Positions 17,859-27,852 are shown, counted from the stretch's first letter. The stretch is DNA of 64,000 nt from Mycobacterium hubeiense (GCF_002838065.1 NZ_PIZU01000003.1:1-64000), one strand, 5' to 3'. Numbers and translations are program-made. Notes: a model not told the origin generated them from the sequence alone.

Positions 17859-20152
17859 CCGAACAACCCGGGAAGCACGCCCTCCGACGTGCTGCGCAGG
17901 TCCTCCAATGACACCGTGAAAAGTCCTTGCACTTCTACCGCGTTGCTCGCTTGGTCCACCACACCGATTCGGGTGGCCGGCAGTCCGCGGGCCTCACACA
18001 TCGCGCGGAATCTGCTCTCTTCGGTGCGTGGCACGGCGACCAGGGCGCGGCCCGCGGATTCGGAGAAGAGCATGACGAACGGATCGGCGCCTTCGGGAAG
18101 CACGAGGCGACAACCGGTTTCACCCGCCAACGCCGATTCCACCACGGCCTGGATCAGTCCACCTTCGGAGAGGTCGTGCGCGGCCGAGACCAGCCCGTCA
18201 CGCGACGCCGCGGCGAGCACGTCGGCGAGTAACTTCTCGCGCGCGAGGTCGACCCGCGGCGGCAGGCCGCCGAGATGGTCGGCGGTGACCTGCGCCCAGA
18301 CCGACCCGTCGAATTCATCACGGGTGTCGCCGAGCAACATGAGCGTCTCACCGGGTTCGGTGCCAAGGCCGGTGGGGATGCGCCGCTTCACGTCATCGAT
18401 GACGCCGAGCACGCCGACCACCGGCGTGGGCAGGATCGCGGTGGTGCCGGTCTGGTTGTAGAAGCTGACGTTGCCACCGGTGACCGGAATGCCAAGCGTC
18501 GCACAGCCGTCCGCCAGCCCGCGGACCGCCTGGGAGAACTGCCACATGACCCCGGGGTCTTCCGGCGAGCCGAAGTTCAGGCAGTTGGTGACGGCCACGG
18601 GAGTGGCGCCGGTGACCGCGACGTTGCGGTACGCCTCGGCGAGCGCGAGCTGCGCACCGGTGTACGGGTCGAGCGCGGTGTAGCGGCCCGACGCGTCGGT
18701 AGACACCGCGATGCCGCGGCCGGTTTCCTCGTCGACGCGCAGCACGCCGCCGTCGGCGTGTTCGGCCAGCACGGTGTTGCCGCGCACGTAGCGGTCGTAT
18801 TGCTCGGTGATGAATGCGCGGCTGCACAGGTGCGGACTGCCCAGCAGCGCAAGCAAAGTCGCCTTTAGCTCGTCGCCGGCTTTCGGCCGTGGCAGCTTGG
18901 CCGACGTGTCGGCGTTCAACGCGTCCTGGGACTCGGGGCGGGCGACGGGCCGCTCGTACACCGGGCCTTCGTGGGCGACGGTGCGCGGCGGCACGTCGAC
19001 GACGGTCTCCCCGTGCCAGGTGATGTGCAACCGGTCGCCGTCGGTGACCTCACCGATGACTGTGGCCAGCACCTCCCACTTGCGGCACACCTCGAGAAAC
19101 TTCTCGACGTTCTCCGGTGCCACCACCGCGCACATGCGCTCCTGCGATTCGCTCGACAGCACTTCTGCCGGAGTCATATTGGCGGCGCGCAGCGGCACCT
19201 TGTCTAGTTCGATGTGCATACCGCCGTCGCCAGCAGACGCCAGTTCCGATGTGGCGCAGGATAATCCGGCTCCGCCGAGATCCTGGATGCCGACCACTAG
19301 GCCGGCCGCATACAGCTCCAGGCAACACTCGATGAGCACCTTCTCCATGAACGGGTCGCCGACCTGCACGCTGGGCAGCTTCTTGCGACCGGGTCCGGAG
19401 CCTTCGTCGCCGCCGAAGGTTTCGCTGGCCAGCACGGACACGCCCCCGATGCCGTCCAGCCCAGTACGTGCGCCGAACAAAATGATCTTATTGCCCGTGC
19501 CCGACGCGAACGCCAGGTGCAGATCCTCCTTGCGCAGCACGCCGACGCACAACGCGTTCACCAACGGATTGCCGGCATACGACGGATCGAACACCGTTTC
19601 ACCGCCGATGTTGGGCAGCCCCAACGAATTCCCGTAGCCGCCGATGCCGCGCACCACACCGTCGAGCACCCGGCGGGTGTCGGGCGCGTCGGCGGCCCCG
19701 AACCGCAGCTGATCCATCACCGCGACCGGACGGGCGCCCATCGCCATGATGTCGCGCACGATGCCGCCGACACCGGTGGCCGCGCCCTGATACGGCTCGA
19801 CATACGACGGGTGGTTGTGCGATTCGACCTTGAAGGTGACCGCCCAGCCGTCGCCGATGTCGACGACGCCGGCGTTCTCCCCGATCCCGGCCAGCATGGT
19901 TTCACGCATCTTCTCGGTGGTGGTCTCGCCGAAGTAGCGCAGGTGCACCTTGGAGGATTTGTAGGAGCAGTGCTCGCTCCACATCACCGAATACATCGCC
20001 AGCTCGGCGTCGGTGGGGCGACGGCCGAGGATGTCGCGGATGCGCTGGTATTCGTCGTCCTTGAGGCCGAGTTCGCGGAACGGTTGCGGCTGGTCAGGGG
20101 TGGCGGCGGCGCGTTCAACGGTATCGACCTCATGGGTCAGCCCGGACGTCAC
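17855..20152 (-). CDS. purL: Phosphoribosylformylglycinamidine synthase subunit PurL
   Basis: The ATP-using synthetase subunit that makes FGAM from FGAR with ammonia supplied by PurQ, bridged by PurS. It has 765 residues, typical of the small-type PurL. Landmarks are [78 protein letters not shown], and [13 protein letters not shown] near the second half. The GTG at 20152 is the only good start. It is distant from purQ and purS (27939-28849), as in other mycobacteria. Confidence 0.97.
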   Translation of the reverse strand: MTSGLTHEVDTVERAAATPDQPQPFRELGLKDDEYQRIRDILGRRPTDAELAMYSVMWSEHCSYKSSKVHLRYFGETTTEKMRETMLAGIGENAGVVDIGDGWAVTFKVESHNHPSYVEPYQGAATGVGGIVRDIMAMGARPVAVMDQLRFGAADAPDTRRVLDGVVRGIGGYGNSLGLPNIGGETVFDPSYAGNPLVNALCVGVLRKEDLHLAFASGTGNKIILFGARTGLDGIGGVSVLASETFGGDEGSGPGRKKLPSVQVGDPFMEKVLIECCLELYAAGLVVGIQDLGGAGLSCATSELASAGDGGMHIELDKVPLRAANMTPAEVLSSESQERMCAVVAPENVEKFLEVCRKWEVLATVIGEVTDGDRLHITWHGETVVDVPPRTVAHEGPVYERPVARPESQDALNADTSAKLPRPKAGDELKATLLALLGSPHLCSRAFITEQYDRYVRGNTVLAEHADGGVLRVDEETGRGIAVSTDASGRYTALDPYTGAQLALAEAYRNVAVTGATPVAVTNCLNFGSPEDPGVMWQFSQAVRGLADGCATLGIPVTGGNVSFYNQTGTTAILPTPVVGVLGVIDDVKRRIPTGLGTEPGETLMLLGDTRDEFDGSVWAQVTADHLGGLPPRVDLAREKLLADVLAAASRDGLVSAAHDLSEGGLIQAVVESALAGETGCRLVLPEGADPFVMLFSESAGRALVAVPRTEESRFRAMCEARGLPATRIGVVDQASNAVEVQGLFTVSLEDLRSTSEGVLPGLFG

Positions 20153-20253
20153 GCAGACAGTTTAGTTTGGGTCCCGCCCCGCTGCGTTTCGACACCGGAA
20201 CACGCGGGTAGGCGATCGGTGTCACGCAATCACGACCTGAGGGAAGGTGACAC

Positions 20254-20487
20254 GTGAGCACGACAGCCGAATCCGGCCATGTGACCGGGACCAAGGACAA
20301 GAACTACGACCTGATCTGGTACCTCGAGCAGTGCCTCGAGAACGCGCTACGTCTCGAGACCTACATCGACGACGCCGAACGCGACGGCGACAACGAGGTG
20401 GTGGAGCTCTTCCGCAAGGCGCAGGCCGACAGCCGCAAGGGCGCCGAATTGGCCAAGCAGCTGTTGGCACAGCGGATCACCAAGTAG
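20254..20487 (+). CDS. Conserved small actinobacterial protein, unknown function
   Basis: A 77-residue soluble protein (GTG 20254, GGGAAGGTGA upstream). The body is helical and charged: NYDLIWYLEQCLENALRLETYIDDAERDGDNEVVELFRKAQADSRKGAELAKQLLAQRI, suggesting a two-helix hairpin or coiled coil, with a short polar N-terminus. I recall similar unnamed proteins in other actinobacteria but no function. It is divergent from purL with about 100 bases between starts and tail-to-tail with the VOC gene. Confidence 0.7.
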   Translation: MSTTAESGHVTGTKDKNYDLIWYLEQCLENALRLETYIDDAERDGDNEVVELFRKAQADSRKGAELAKQLLAQRITK

Positions 20488-20490
20488 CGG

Positions 20491-20841
20491 TCATTCCCCG
20501 GCAGCGACGCAGAACGCGTTGCCGTCGGGGTCGGCCAGCACCACCCAGTTGTACTCCTGCCCGAGGCTGTGCCTACCGACCTCGGTGGCACCCAGCCCGA
20601 TCAAGCGCTTCACCTCCGCCTCGACGTCGGCCACCGCGAAGTCGACGTGAACCCGGTTCTTGCCCGGTGTCGGGGTATCCACCCGCTGGAAGCCGAACCG
20701 CGGTCCGTCCGGCCGAATCAGCACGACATACTGCTCCACGGCGACGGGGTTGACGTCGCCTCCGAGCGCTTTCGCCCACCACTGCGCAAGACCTTCTGGA
20801 TCGGCGCAGTCGAACGTGATCATCTCCACATTGAGGGTCAT
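20491..20841 (-). CDS. VOC-fold (glyoxalase-like) protein
   Basis: A 116-residue single vicinal-oxygen-chelate domain protein equivalent to Rv0801. The pattern is EMITFDCADPEGLAQWWAKALGG at the N-terminus, RVHVDFAVADVEAEVKRLIGLGATEV, and WVVLADPDGNAFCVAAG at the end, matching the glyoxalase/dioxygenase superfamily. It would act as a dimer, possibly in dioxygenase-like or resistance chemistry; the substrate is unknown. It is 14 bases downstream of pepC on the same strand, so probably co-transcribed. Confidence 0.82.
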   Translation of the reverse strand: MTLNVEMITFDCADPEGLAQWWAKALGGDVNPVAVEQYVVLIRPDGPRFGFQRVDTPTPGKNRVHVDFAVADVEAEVKRLIGLGATEVGRHSLGQEYNWVVLADPDGNAFCVAAGE

Positions 20842-20855
20842 TCCCGCACCCTAAG

Positions 20856-22100
20856 TCAGGCCGGTGACAAGAACGCCTGCAAAGCCGCCGCGTAGGCCGC
20901 GACATCATGCGCGCCCATCAGCTCGCGCGCCGAATGCATCGCCAGCTGCGGCGCACCCACGTCGACGGTCGGGATCCCGGTGCGCGCGGATGTCATCGGC
21001 CCGATCGTCGATCCGCAGGGCAGGTCCGCGCGGTGTTCGTAGCGCTGCAGCGGGACACCGGCCTGCGCGCATGCCAACGCGAACGCCGCCGCGGTACGGC
21101 CGTCGGTGGCGTACCGCAAGTTCGGCTGCACCTTGAGCACCGGGCCGCCGTTGACCTCGATCAGGTGGCCCGGCTCGTGCCGGTCGGGATAGTTCGGATG
21201 GGTGGCGTGCGCCATATCGCCCGAGGCCACCGTCGAGCCCGCGAGCCGGCGCAGGAAATCCTCGCGGCCGCCGCCCGCGGCCAGCGTGATGCGTTCCAGC
21301 ACGGTGAGCAGCAGCTCGGACTGAGCGCCGTGATCGGACGTCGACCCGACCTCCTCGTGGTCGAACAGGGCGAGCACCGGCACATACTCCCCCGGTGTGC
21401 AGGCCAAAAACGCCTCCAGGCCCGCGTAGCAGGTGGCCTGGTTGTCCAGTCGCGGCGCGCTGACGAAGTCGCCGCCGACGCCGGTGACCGCTGACGGCGT
21501 CAGATCGTGGGTCATCAGGTCGAAGCCGAGCACGTCGTCCTGGTCCACGCCTGCGCGTTGGGCGACGTACGCGAGGAACGACCCCGGTTCGCCGCTGCCC
21601 CACACCGCGTTGACGTGCCGCTGCGGGTCCAGGCTGACCGACTTGCGGTCCTCGGCGAGGTGGATCGCCAGCTGCGGCACCCGCAGGATCGGATCGTCGA
21701 TGCGGATCAGTCGATGACTGACGCTCTGCCCGTCGCGCACCGACAGCCGGCCGCTGAGGCCGAGGTCGCGGTCCAGCCAAGAGTTGAGCCAGGCACCGCC
21801 GTAGGGCTGCAGCGCGACCACCTGCCAGCCAGCGACGAACCGGTCTGGGCGCTGCTTGACGCGCAGATTCGGGCTGTCGGTGTGGGCGCCGACGATGCGA
21901 AACGGCGCGTCACCCGAATGCCAAGCGATGAGCGACCCCGCCCGCACCGTGAAGTACCGCCCGTCGGCCGGCCAGGCGTCGGCCTCGGCGAGTTCGGTGA
22001 AGCCCGCGTCGCGCAGCCGCTGAGCGACGGTCTCGCACGCGTGGAACGGTGACGGGGACGCGTCGATGAACTCGCACAGGCCCTGTGCTGTGGCAGACAT
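20856..22100 (-). CDS. pepC: M18 family aspartyl aminopeptidase
   Basis: A zinc aminopeptidase removing N-terminal acidic residues, in the cytosol. It has 414 residues from ATG 22100 ([21 protein letters not shown]). Metal-binding landmarks of M18 are [12 protein letters not shown] (His-Asp), [32 protein letters not shown] (catalytic and metal Glu) and the late [21 protein letters not shown] (His). A much longer open frame extends upstream to 22634 but covers the divergent DyP gene and is not coding. It is divergent from DyP with about 50 bases between starts. Confidence 0.93.
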   Translation of the reverse strand: MSATAQGLCEFIDASPSPFHACETVAQRLRDAGFTELAEADAWPADGRYFTVRAGSLIAWHSGDAPFRIVGAHTDSPNLRVKQRPDRFVAGWQVVALQPYGGAWLNSWLDRDLGLSGRLSVRDGQSVSHRLIRIDDPILRVPQLAIHLAEDRKSVSLDPQRHVNAVWGSGEPGSFLAYVAQRAGVDQDDVLGFDLMTHDLTPSAVTGVGGDFVSAPRLDNQATCYAGLEAFLACTPGEYVPVLALFDHEEVGSTSDHGAQSELLLTVLERITLAAGGGREDFLRRLAGSTVASGDMAHATHPNYPDRHEPGHLIEVNGGPVLKVQPNLRYATDGRTAAAFALACAQAGVPLQRYEHRADLPCGSTIGPMTSARTGIPTVDVGAPQLAMHSARELMGAHDVAAYAAALQAFLSPA

Positions 22101-22132
22101 GCTGGCCATTTTCGCCGCAACGGTGACCCGGG

Positions 22133-22145
22133 TTGACGTTAGGGT
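22133..22145 (+). promoter_or_regulatory. Leaderless promoter of the DyP-encapsulin operon (-10 and upstream TTGACG)
   Basis: TAGGGT at 22140-22145 (TANNNT) lies exactly seven bases before the GTG at 22153, pointing to a leaderless mRNA. TTGACG at 22133-22138 is too close to be its -35. This fixes the DyP start. Confidence 0.55.
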
Positions 22146-22152
22146 CTCAAGA

Positions 22153-23166
22153 GTGCCCGCTCCGCTGCCGCAACCGGTTCTGTCGCCGCTGACGCCGGCG
22201 GCCATCTTCCTGGTGGCGACGATCAACGACGGCGGTGAGCCGACCGTGCACGATGCGCTGCCCGACATCTCCGGGCTGGTGCGCGCGATCGGGTTCCGCG
22301 ATCCGACAAAGCATCTGTCGGTGATCACCTCGATCGGCTCGGATGCGTGGGACCGGCTGTTCTCCGGGCCGCGCCCCGCCGAGCTGCACCCGTTCATCGA
22401 GATCGACGGGCCGCGCCACCACGCGCCCGCCACGCCGGGCGATCTGCTGTTCCACATCCGGGCCGAGACGATGGACGTCTGCTTCGAATTGGCCGGAAAG
22501 CTGGCCGAAGCGATGGCAGGGGTGATCACGATCGTCGACGAGGTACACGGTTTCCGGTTCTTCGACAATCGGGATCTGCTCGGGTTCGTGGACGGCACCG
22601 AGAACCCGGACGGTCCGCTGGCGGTCAGCGCCACCCAGATCGGCGACGAAGACCCCGAATTCGCCGGCGGCTGTTATGTGCACGTGCAGAAGTACACCCA
22701 CAACATGGCGGCGTGGAATGCGTTGTCCGTGGAGGAGCAGGAGCGGGTGATCGGCCGCACCAAACTCGACGACATCGAGTTGGACGACTCCGTCAAACCC
22801 AGCGACTCGCATGTGGCATTGAACGTGGTCACCGACGACGAGGGCACCGAGTTGAAGATCGTGCGGCACAACATGCCGTTCGGTGAGATCGGCAAAGGCG
22901 AGTTCGGCACGTATTTCATCGGATATTCGCGCACACCGGCGGTGACCGAGCAGATGCTGAACAACATGTTCATCGGCGATCCGCCGGGTAACACCGACCG
23001 CATCCTGGAGTTCTCCACCGCGGTGACCGGCGGGCTGTTCTTCACCCCCACCGTCGACTTTCTGGATGATCCACCGCCCCTTGCTGTTTCGGTGTCCGAT
23101 GAAGAAGACCCAGCCTCAGCGGTTTATGACGGCTCTCTGGCGATCGGCAGTCTGAAAGGAACCTGA
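22153..23166 (+). CDS. DyP-type heme peroxidase, encapsulin cargo
   Basis: A dye-decolorising peroxidase (337 residues, Rv0799c type) packaged into the encapsulin nanocompartment. The catalytic GxxDG motif is GFVDGTEN (Asp147), the proximal heme ligand is His220 in SDSHVALN, and the distal Arg260 is in GYSRTP. The C-terminus (326-337, [12 protein letters not shown]) is the encapsulin-targeting peptide. GTG 22153 is chosen from the leaderless -10 and homologues; the open frame upstream runs into pepC. It overlaps the encapsulin gene by one base (TGATG), which fits stoichiometric loading. Mycothiol and GPX genes in the window share the oxidative-stress theme. Confidence 0.95.
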   Translation: MPAPLPQPVLSPLTPAAIFLVATINDGGEPTVHDALPDISGLVRAIGFRDPTKHLSVITSIGSDAWDRLFSGPRPAELHPFIEIDGPRHHAPATPGDLLFHIRAETMDVCFELAGKLAEAMAGVITIVDEVHGFRFFDNRDLLGFVDGTENPDGPLAVSATQIGDEDPEFAGGCYVHVQKYTHNMAAWNALSVEEQERVIGRTKLDDIELDDSVKPSDSHVALNVVTDDEGTELKIVRHNMPFGEIGKGEFGTYFIGYSRTPAVTEQMLNNMFIGDPPGNTDRILEFSTAVTGGLFFTPTVDFLDDPPPLAVSVSDEEDPASAVYDGSLAIGSLKGT

Positions 23167-23963
23167 TGAACAATCTGTATCGCGATCTGGCACCGATCAC
23201 CGAAGCCGCTTGGGCGGAAATCGAATTGGAGGCCAGCCGAACCTTCAAGCGGCACAACGCCGGCCGGCGGGTGGTGGATGTCAGCGGGCCGGGCGGCCCG
23301 GTGACCGCGGCCGTCAGCACCGGTCATCTGCTCGACGTCGATCCGCCCGGCGACGGTGTGGTGGCGCATCTGCGCGACGCCCAACCGCTGGTGCGGCTGC
23401 GAGTCCCGTTCACGGTGATGCGCAAAGACATCGACGACGTGGAGCGCGGATCCAAAGACTCCGACTGGGATCCGGTCAAAGAGGCGGCGAAGAAGCTGGC
23501 ATTCGTTGAGGACCGGGCGATTTTCGAGGGCTACGGGGCGGCGTCGATCGAGGGTATCCGCGCAGCCAGCTCCAACCCGGCGCTGGCGTTGCCCGACGAT
23601 GCGACCGAGATTCCCGATGTGATCTCACAGGCGCTGTCGGAGTTGCGGCTGGCCGGCGTCGACGGCCCGTACTCGGTGCTGCTGTCGGCCGACGTATACA
23701 CCAAGGTCAGTGAGACGACGCAGCACGGCTATCCGATCCGCGAACACCTCAACCGGCTGGTCGACGGCGAGATCATTTGGGCGCCCGCGATCGACGGAGC
23801 GTTCGTATTGTCCACCCGCGGTGGCGATTTCGACCTGCAGTTGGGGACGGACGTGTCGATCGGCTACCTGTCGCACGACGCTGAGTCGGTGCTGCTGTAT
23901 CTACAGGAGACGATGACGTTCCTCTGCTACACGGCGGAAGCATCAGTCGCACTGACCACCTGA
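23166..23963 (+). CDS. Encapsulin shell protein (Cfp29-like)
   Basis: A 265-residue HK97-fold shell protomer of the family 1 encapsulins, orthologous to Rv0798c/Cfp29 and linocin M18. It assembles a T=1 60-mer about 24 nm across that holds DyP peroxidase. Characteristic stretches are [76 protein letters not shown], and SIGYLSHDAESVLLYLQETMTFLCYTAEASVAL at the C-terminus. The start ATG overlaps the DyP stop. No second cargo gene is seen next to it. Confidence 0.96.
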   Translation: MNNLYRDLAPITEAAWAEIELEASRTFKRHNAGRRVVDVSGPGGPVTAAVSTGHLLDVDPPGDGVVAHLRDAQPLVRLRVPFTVMRKDIDDVERGSKDSDWDPVKEAAKKLAFVEDRAIFEGYGAASIEGIRAASSNPALALPDDATEIPDVISQALSELRLAGVDGPYSVLLSADVYTKVSETTQHGYPIREHLNRLVDGEIIWAPAIDGAFVLSTRGGDFDLQLGTDVSIGYLSHDAESVLLYLQETMTFLCYTAEASVALTT

Positions 23964-23965
23964 CC

Positions 23966-24041
23966 CCGCCTCCCGCGAGCGACCGTGTTTGCGCGCCGAC
24001 ACGCGGGGAATTGCGGGCATTTTGGGGTCGCTCGCGGGCGG
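23966..24041. repeat. Inverted repeat after encapsulin
   Basis: CCCGCGAGCGACC (23972-23984) is the exact reverse complement of GGTCGCTCGCGGG (24026-24038), with outer CCGCC/GGCGG extending it and a 41-base spacer containing a further GC-rich stretch. It starts 2 bases after the encapsulin stop and lies before the convergent accessory cassette, a likely bidirectional terminator or an intergenic mycobacterial palindrome. Confidence 0.6.
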
Positions 24042-24055
24042 TGAGGGTTGCGAAT

Positions 24056-25414
24056 CTATTTCGGCGATACCAACGAAAAGAGTTTGTCGTCGGTGCGCTG
24101 TATAAGGCTGGTGTGCACCTTCCACACCTCTTTCGCTTCGTTTGGTGCAGAACCCGATATCGTCCACAACACGTCACAAGTCGTCAGATCGACACCGCGG
24201 ACGAGCCCATCGCCTTCGTCGAGGGCAACCACCACGTCACCGTCGGAAGCGATGTAGTACGTCCAAAGGTCCTCGCCCACACACGTTTTTCCTTGATCGC
24301 CAGTTCGCAGATCGAACTGCTGCCACTCCCGGTGGTCCGGATCGGTGGCAATGAAAAATCGCGATCCGATTAGGCGGGCATCGGCCGATGGACCCGATGG
24401 TGCCAGTTCGAGAAGCTGCCGGCCATCGACAGTCATGACGAGATTCTTTGACTCAGACGCAACGATGGGCAGATCAAGCGAGCGTGTTTCAAGCGTGCCA
24501 CCCGAACTGGGCTCACTGAGCTTCTTCCCGGTGTTGTCAAAGAAGGCCACTCGCTCGGACAGGTCTCCCGACGACGTGTATTCGTACCCGATGCCACCGG
24601 GATAGATGACGGCTTGTCCGAGTTGAATTTCTTCTGGGACTTCCGGTTTCACGACTTTGCCATCGACGACTGAGAACACCACGTCGTCGACGCGGCCGCT
24701 GCCTTGAACCGCGAGTGTCGAAGGAACGGAATCGCGTTGCTCCACAGTGAATTGAGCTGGCAGTATGCCGTTGCCAGGCACGAACCAGGTCAGCTCGCCA
24801 CGCGATCCAACGCCGTACATGCCCTTCCCGGTGACTCCTGCAATCACGTAATCACCGACGTGCTCAATGCGTGGTTGATCTTGGGTTCCCGCTATGCGCA
24901 GATCTGTGGGGCCGTCGAAGGTCACCTTGCCCGTCGAGGTGTCGACCACCCATGCCGTCGACGGCACGCTCAGGTTGGGCCCCTGCCGTACGCAAAGGAC
25001 CAAGGGTGGGCCGTTAACGTAACAATTGAAATCCGTTGCATCACCGGCCGATCCAAGTCTTACCGGCCCGAAAACCCGCTGACCACTGTTCACGTCGAGG
25101 CCGAGCAACCACCAGCCTTCGCCGGTGATGCCAATGAAAATGCCTCGGTCACCGATATTGTCGACCGGCCGCACGACGGTGCCGGGCGGAAGACCGAGTT
25201 CACCGACAGTAACCGTCCATCCCGGCCCGGGCTGCTGACGCATGGAGGAAGTCAGCAGAGTCTGTTTTGGCAACCCGGGCATTGAATCGGCCTGCGGTTC
25301 ACCCTCGGTCGTGTTCCCGCTGCAGCCGACTAACGCAAGCAACATGACTCCGATAAGAGCGCACCGCCAATGCCGAGACCGGGGTGACCTTTGCAAGGTT
25401 GTCTTGTCCTTCAC
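24056..25414 (-). CDS. Lipoprotein with beta-propeller-like repeats, T7SS cassette
   Basis: A 452-residue exported lipoprotein. The signal peptide HWRCALIGVMLLALVGC ends in the lipobox ALVGC. The mature part shows repeats of the type 'GlDvnsGq', 'VVDTSTGKVTF' and 'GVDLTTCDVLW', resembling PQQ-like beta-propeller blades. Four or more cysteines could form disulfides. The GTG at 25414 overlaps the stop of the membrane protein gene (GTGA). Base composition is clearly less GC-rich than flanking genes, a sign of separate ancestry. It is the last gene of the EspC-like cassette; an accessory or immunity role is inferred, not shown. Confidence 0.7.
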   Translation of the reverse strand: MKDKTTLQRSPRSRHWRCALIGVMLLALVGCSGNTTEGEPQADSMPGLPKQTLLTSSMRQQPGPGWTVTVGELGLPPGTVVRPVDNIGDRGIFIGITGEGWWLLGLDVNSGQRVFGPVRLGSAGDATDFNCYVNGPPLVLCVRQGPNLSVPSTAWVVDTSTGKVTFDGPTDLRIAGTQDQPRIEHVGDYVIAGVTGKGMYGVGSRGELTWFVPGNGILPAQFTVEQRDSVPSTLAVQGSGRVDDVVFSVVDGKVVKPEVPEEIQLGQAVIYPGGIGYEYTSSGDLSERVAFFDNTGKKLSEPSSGGTLETRSLDLPIVASESKNLVMTVDGRQLLELAPSGPSADARLIGSRFFIATDPDHREWQQFDLRTGDQGKTCVGEDLWTYYIASDGDVVVALDEGDGLVRGVDLTTCDVLWTISGSAPNEAKEVWKVHTSLIQRTDDKLFSLVSPK

Positions 25415-26136
25415 GATCCTGCTTCGAGTCGTTCCACAGCCTGACCGTTAATGAGTTCCTGGCGGTGCTCTGGATTCTGCCAATAGAAGCGGACTAACTC
25501 ACGTAAAGCGTTACCACCCGGCGTGTACCAGTCAGAGGGCAAAGTCAGGGTGCGCCCGTCAGCTGTTTTGATGTAAGTGGTGCCGCTGGGCTTGCCACCG
25601 TCTTGTGATGTGTCCGCGACATCTGTCACCTCGTCCCAGTCCCGGCTCTTTGATGACAACGCGCTTCCCGTCTCCACGCCGTCGACGGTCATCCGCAGAT
25701 GACTCATCCCTCGTTGTGCAAGTATCTGCCGCAGACTGAAGACGCCCACGACAACCCCGGCAGCACACACGAACACAAAGTACTGCCGATTGCCGCTCGG
25801 TACAGGTATGTCAAGCATGCCAAGCGGCGCGCATACCGCGTAGAGGGCCATCCCGAGAAAAGCTCCGATTGTTGAAGCGGTGAGGAGGTGGTCCACTTTT
25901 CGATCGGGCCGAAACGTCGTCCCGGCGTCGTCGCGGATGACGCGAGGCGTCACTTTGCGCATCGCGACAATGGCCATCATCGTGATAATTCCGAATGAGA
26001 AAACGGCGAACCCCATTGCCACAAGGGCCGAAAGGTACTCCCCTCCCGCCAGAGAAACGAAAACCCATGCGGTACAAAGTGCCCCGAAAACACCTACGAC
26101 TGCGGATAAGAAGGCAACTGCGACGGCAGACCTCAT
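25411..26136 (-). CDS. Multi-pass membrane protein of the T7SS cassette
   Basis: A 241-residue membrane protein with four hydrophobic segments (about residues 3-27, 35-58, 85-105, 118-137) and a C-terminal soluble domain of about 100 residues (MTVDGVETGSALSSKSRDWDEVTDV ... TLTLPSDWYTPGGNALRELVRFYWQNPEHRQELI) that looks like a PH/bPH-type domain. The ATG at 26136 overlaps the stop of the broken upstream gene (ATGA), so translation would normally be coupled to it. Multi-helix immunity proteins commonly follow pore-forming toxin genes, so an immunity role is a reasonable but untested guess. Confidence 0.7.
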   Translation of the reverse strand: MRSAVAVAFLSAVVGVFGALCTAWVFVSLAGGEYLSALVAMGFAVFSFGIITMMAIVAMRKVTPRVIRDDAGTTFRPDRKVDHLLTASTIGAFLGMALYAVCAPLGMLDIPVPSGNRQYFVFVCAAGVVVGVFSLRQILAQRGMSHLRMTVDGVETGSALSSKSRDWDEVTDVADTSQDGGKPSGTTYIKTADGRTLTLPSDWYTPGGNALRELVRFYWQNPEHRQELINGQAVERLEAGS

Positions 26137-27475
26137 CGCGGGCACACCACGTTGCCGACCAACTGCCCTACGTATCCGAAGACAAAGCCTCCGGCGGCGT
26201 TAGCGCCCATCGCAGCGATCGGGCCGACGCCGGGGACGGCACCCACCGCAACAGTCGTGAGAACGCCCCCAGCTAACCCAACGCCTCCGGACCAAGCGGC
26301 CACGCAGCGCTCATGCAGCGTCTCCGCACTAACAATGTTGTAGGCCATAGTCGCGAGTCCCATTGCCGGTCCGCCGTACTTTGCGCTGCCTTAATCCCCT
26401 CGAGCGCATCGGCGCTCAACGCGGGAATGCCTCGACCGGCTTGCACCTCAAGCCCCGAAAGCGCGGCGCCGGCCATGGTCGGGACCGGGTCGTTGAAGAA
26501 GGATTCCGGCAACACATTGTGTCTGCCGTCTGGCGTGGTACAACTGCCGGTGCGGGTCCCGTCGGCGGTTTCCGAGATGTCCATACGCGTTCCGTCGGCT
26601 CACACCACCTGTGTGAGCTTGCCACCATCCCGACGCGGGATGGTCATCGTTTCCGATATGAAGTTTCCGTTCTTGTCGGTGTGCACCGACTTCAATGTCC
26701 CTGCGGGATAGACCTGTTCGCTAGGCAAACCTTGATCGACGTATTCGGTCGCCACATGTGTGCTGCCATCGAGCATGGTTTTGGTAGTGATCCGGTTGCC
26801 GTCACGGTCTGTGGATTCGCTCACCTCGCGAACGGTGGTCGCCATATCCTGTGCACGCGCCGCCTCCTGAAACTGTTTGCCCTCCTCCGTCGAGGGATCT
26901 GGCACCTCATCCCCGGGGACCGGCGGCACCGGACTCGGTGGCCCATACACAAGGTTCTCGAACTCGCCTTCAGTGCCTGCCCTGGCCACTAGCAACTGTT
27001 GCGCGGTGAGACTGTCGGCTTCGCCCACCGCGAGCAATAGTTCGTTGACCTCACCTTGCAAGGCCACTGCCTGCTTTTGCAGTTCGGCTGCCTGTTCCGC
27101 GGACATCGCCGCCGGGTCAATCATGACGACCCACTGGTCGGTGACATTTAGTGGACCGCTGTCGATGTCCTCGGCCAGGCCCAACAGATCCGCCCTGGCC
27201 TTGCCGATAGATGCGCTACCGCTCTCCAGAGCGCCCGCGAACGCCTCCGCGTAGTTCTTGAACACTGACGACCTGTCGGTGGCCTTGCGGAACATGCCGG
27301 TGGCTGCGTCGTGCGCCTGCCCGGCCCACCCCCGCGCCTCGGGCATCGCATCGATGCGGTTGTCAAGGCCGACGACGCCTGCGTAGACCGATTCACCAGC
27401 GGCCCTGATTGTCGACGCGGGTGCCAAGAGCGAATCGGGATTCCAGCTCTGCAGCCGCGAACGCGACGGCAACAC
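26133..27475 (-). pseudogene. Broken T7SS effector-like gene (nonsense plus frameshift)
   Basis: The intact first part (GTG 27475 to TGA 26600-26602) codes for 291 residues: a helical WXG/LXG-like N-terminus (AGESVYAGVVGLDNRIDAMPEARGWAGQAHDAATGMFRKA), then a Pro-rich linker (PPSPVPPVPGDEVPDP). Past the TGA the same frame continues ADGTRMDISETADGTR without a gap, so the TGA probably replaced a Trp TGG. Near 26380 the frame shifts by one base in an A-run (CAAAG for likely CAAAAG), after which KYGGPAMGLATMAYNIV continues to 26133. The restored protein would be about 447 residues with a Gly/Ala-rich hydrophobic C-terminus like a membrane-inserting hairpin. Sequencing error must be excluded. Confidence 0.7.
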
Positions 27476-27477
27476 TG

Positions 27478-27852
27478 TTAAAACAAGCCCTTGAACGTTC
27501 CCGCCAGGGCTGTGTCATCCACTTCGTACCGGTCACCCGCACCCCGCACAGCTGAACCCATTGCGGCGACGTCATTGAGAATGTCCTTTGCCGCCAACGC
27601 CAGGTGCCCCCCAATCTGGCGCGCGGCCCACTGCGTCTCTGACCCAGGCAACCCGTCGGCCGAAGTGGGCGCAACACTACCGACGTCGAGTCGGCTTAGC
27701 GTCACTGCCACGGCGTCAACCTCCGCGGCGAAGGCGCGCAATACTTCTGGATCAACTAACACGGAGCCTCCGAATAGTCGTTCAACCTCTTCCGTACCAG
27801 GACAGCAGTTATTCAGTCCATTTGAACCTAACATCGGCTGCGTCGAGTTCAT
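27478..27852 (-). CDS. EspC-like type VII secretion target protein
   Basis: A 124-residue protein of the ESX secretion-associated EspC/DUF2580 type. The helical hairpin LVDPEVLRAFAAEVDAVAVTLSRLDVG ... WAARQIGGHLALAAKDILNDVAAMGSAVRGAGDRYEVDD ends in RYEVDD, a match to the general T7SS export signal YxxxD/E. An unusual CC pair occurs at the N-terminus (NNCCPG). Its stop is two bases before the GTG of the effector-like gene, so they are translated together, a layout typical of EspC-type chaperone or partner and large secreted substrate. ESX machinery is not encoded in the window. Confidence 0.75.
   Translation of the reverse strand: MNSTQPMLGSNGLNNCCPGTEEVERLFGGSVLVDPEVLRAFAAEVDAVAVTLSRLDVGSVAPTSADGLPGSETQWAARQIGGHLALAAKDILNDVAAMGSAVRGAGDRYEVDDTALAGTFKGLF

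Noticed and set aside
22133..22138. TTGACG as the -35 of the DyP promoter
   Set aside because: It lies only one base from the TAGGGT -10, far too close to be a -35 for it.
22101..22634. Upstream extension of the pepC frame by about 178 codons
   Set aside because: It is antisense to DyP; the M18 N-terminus clearly begins at 22100.
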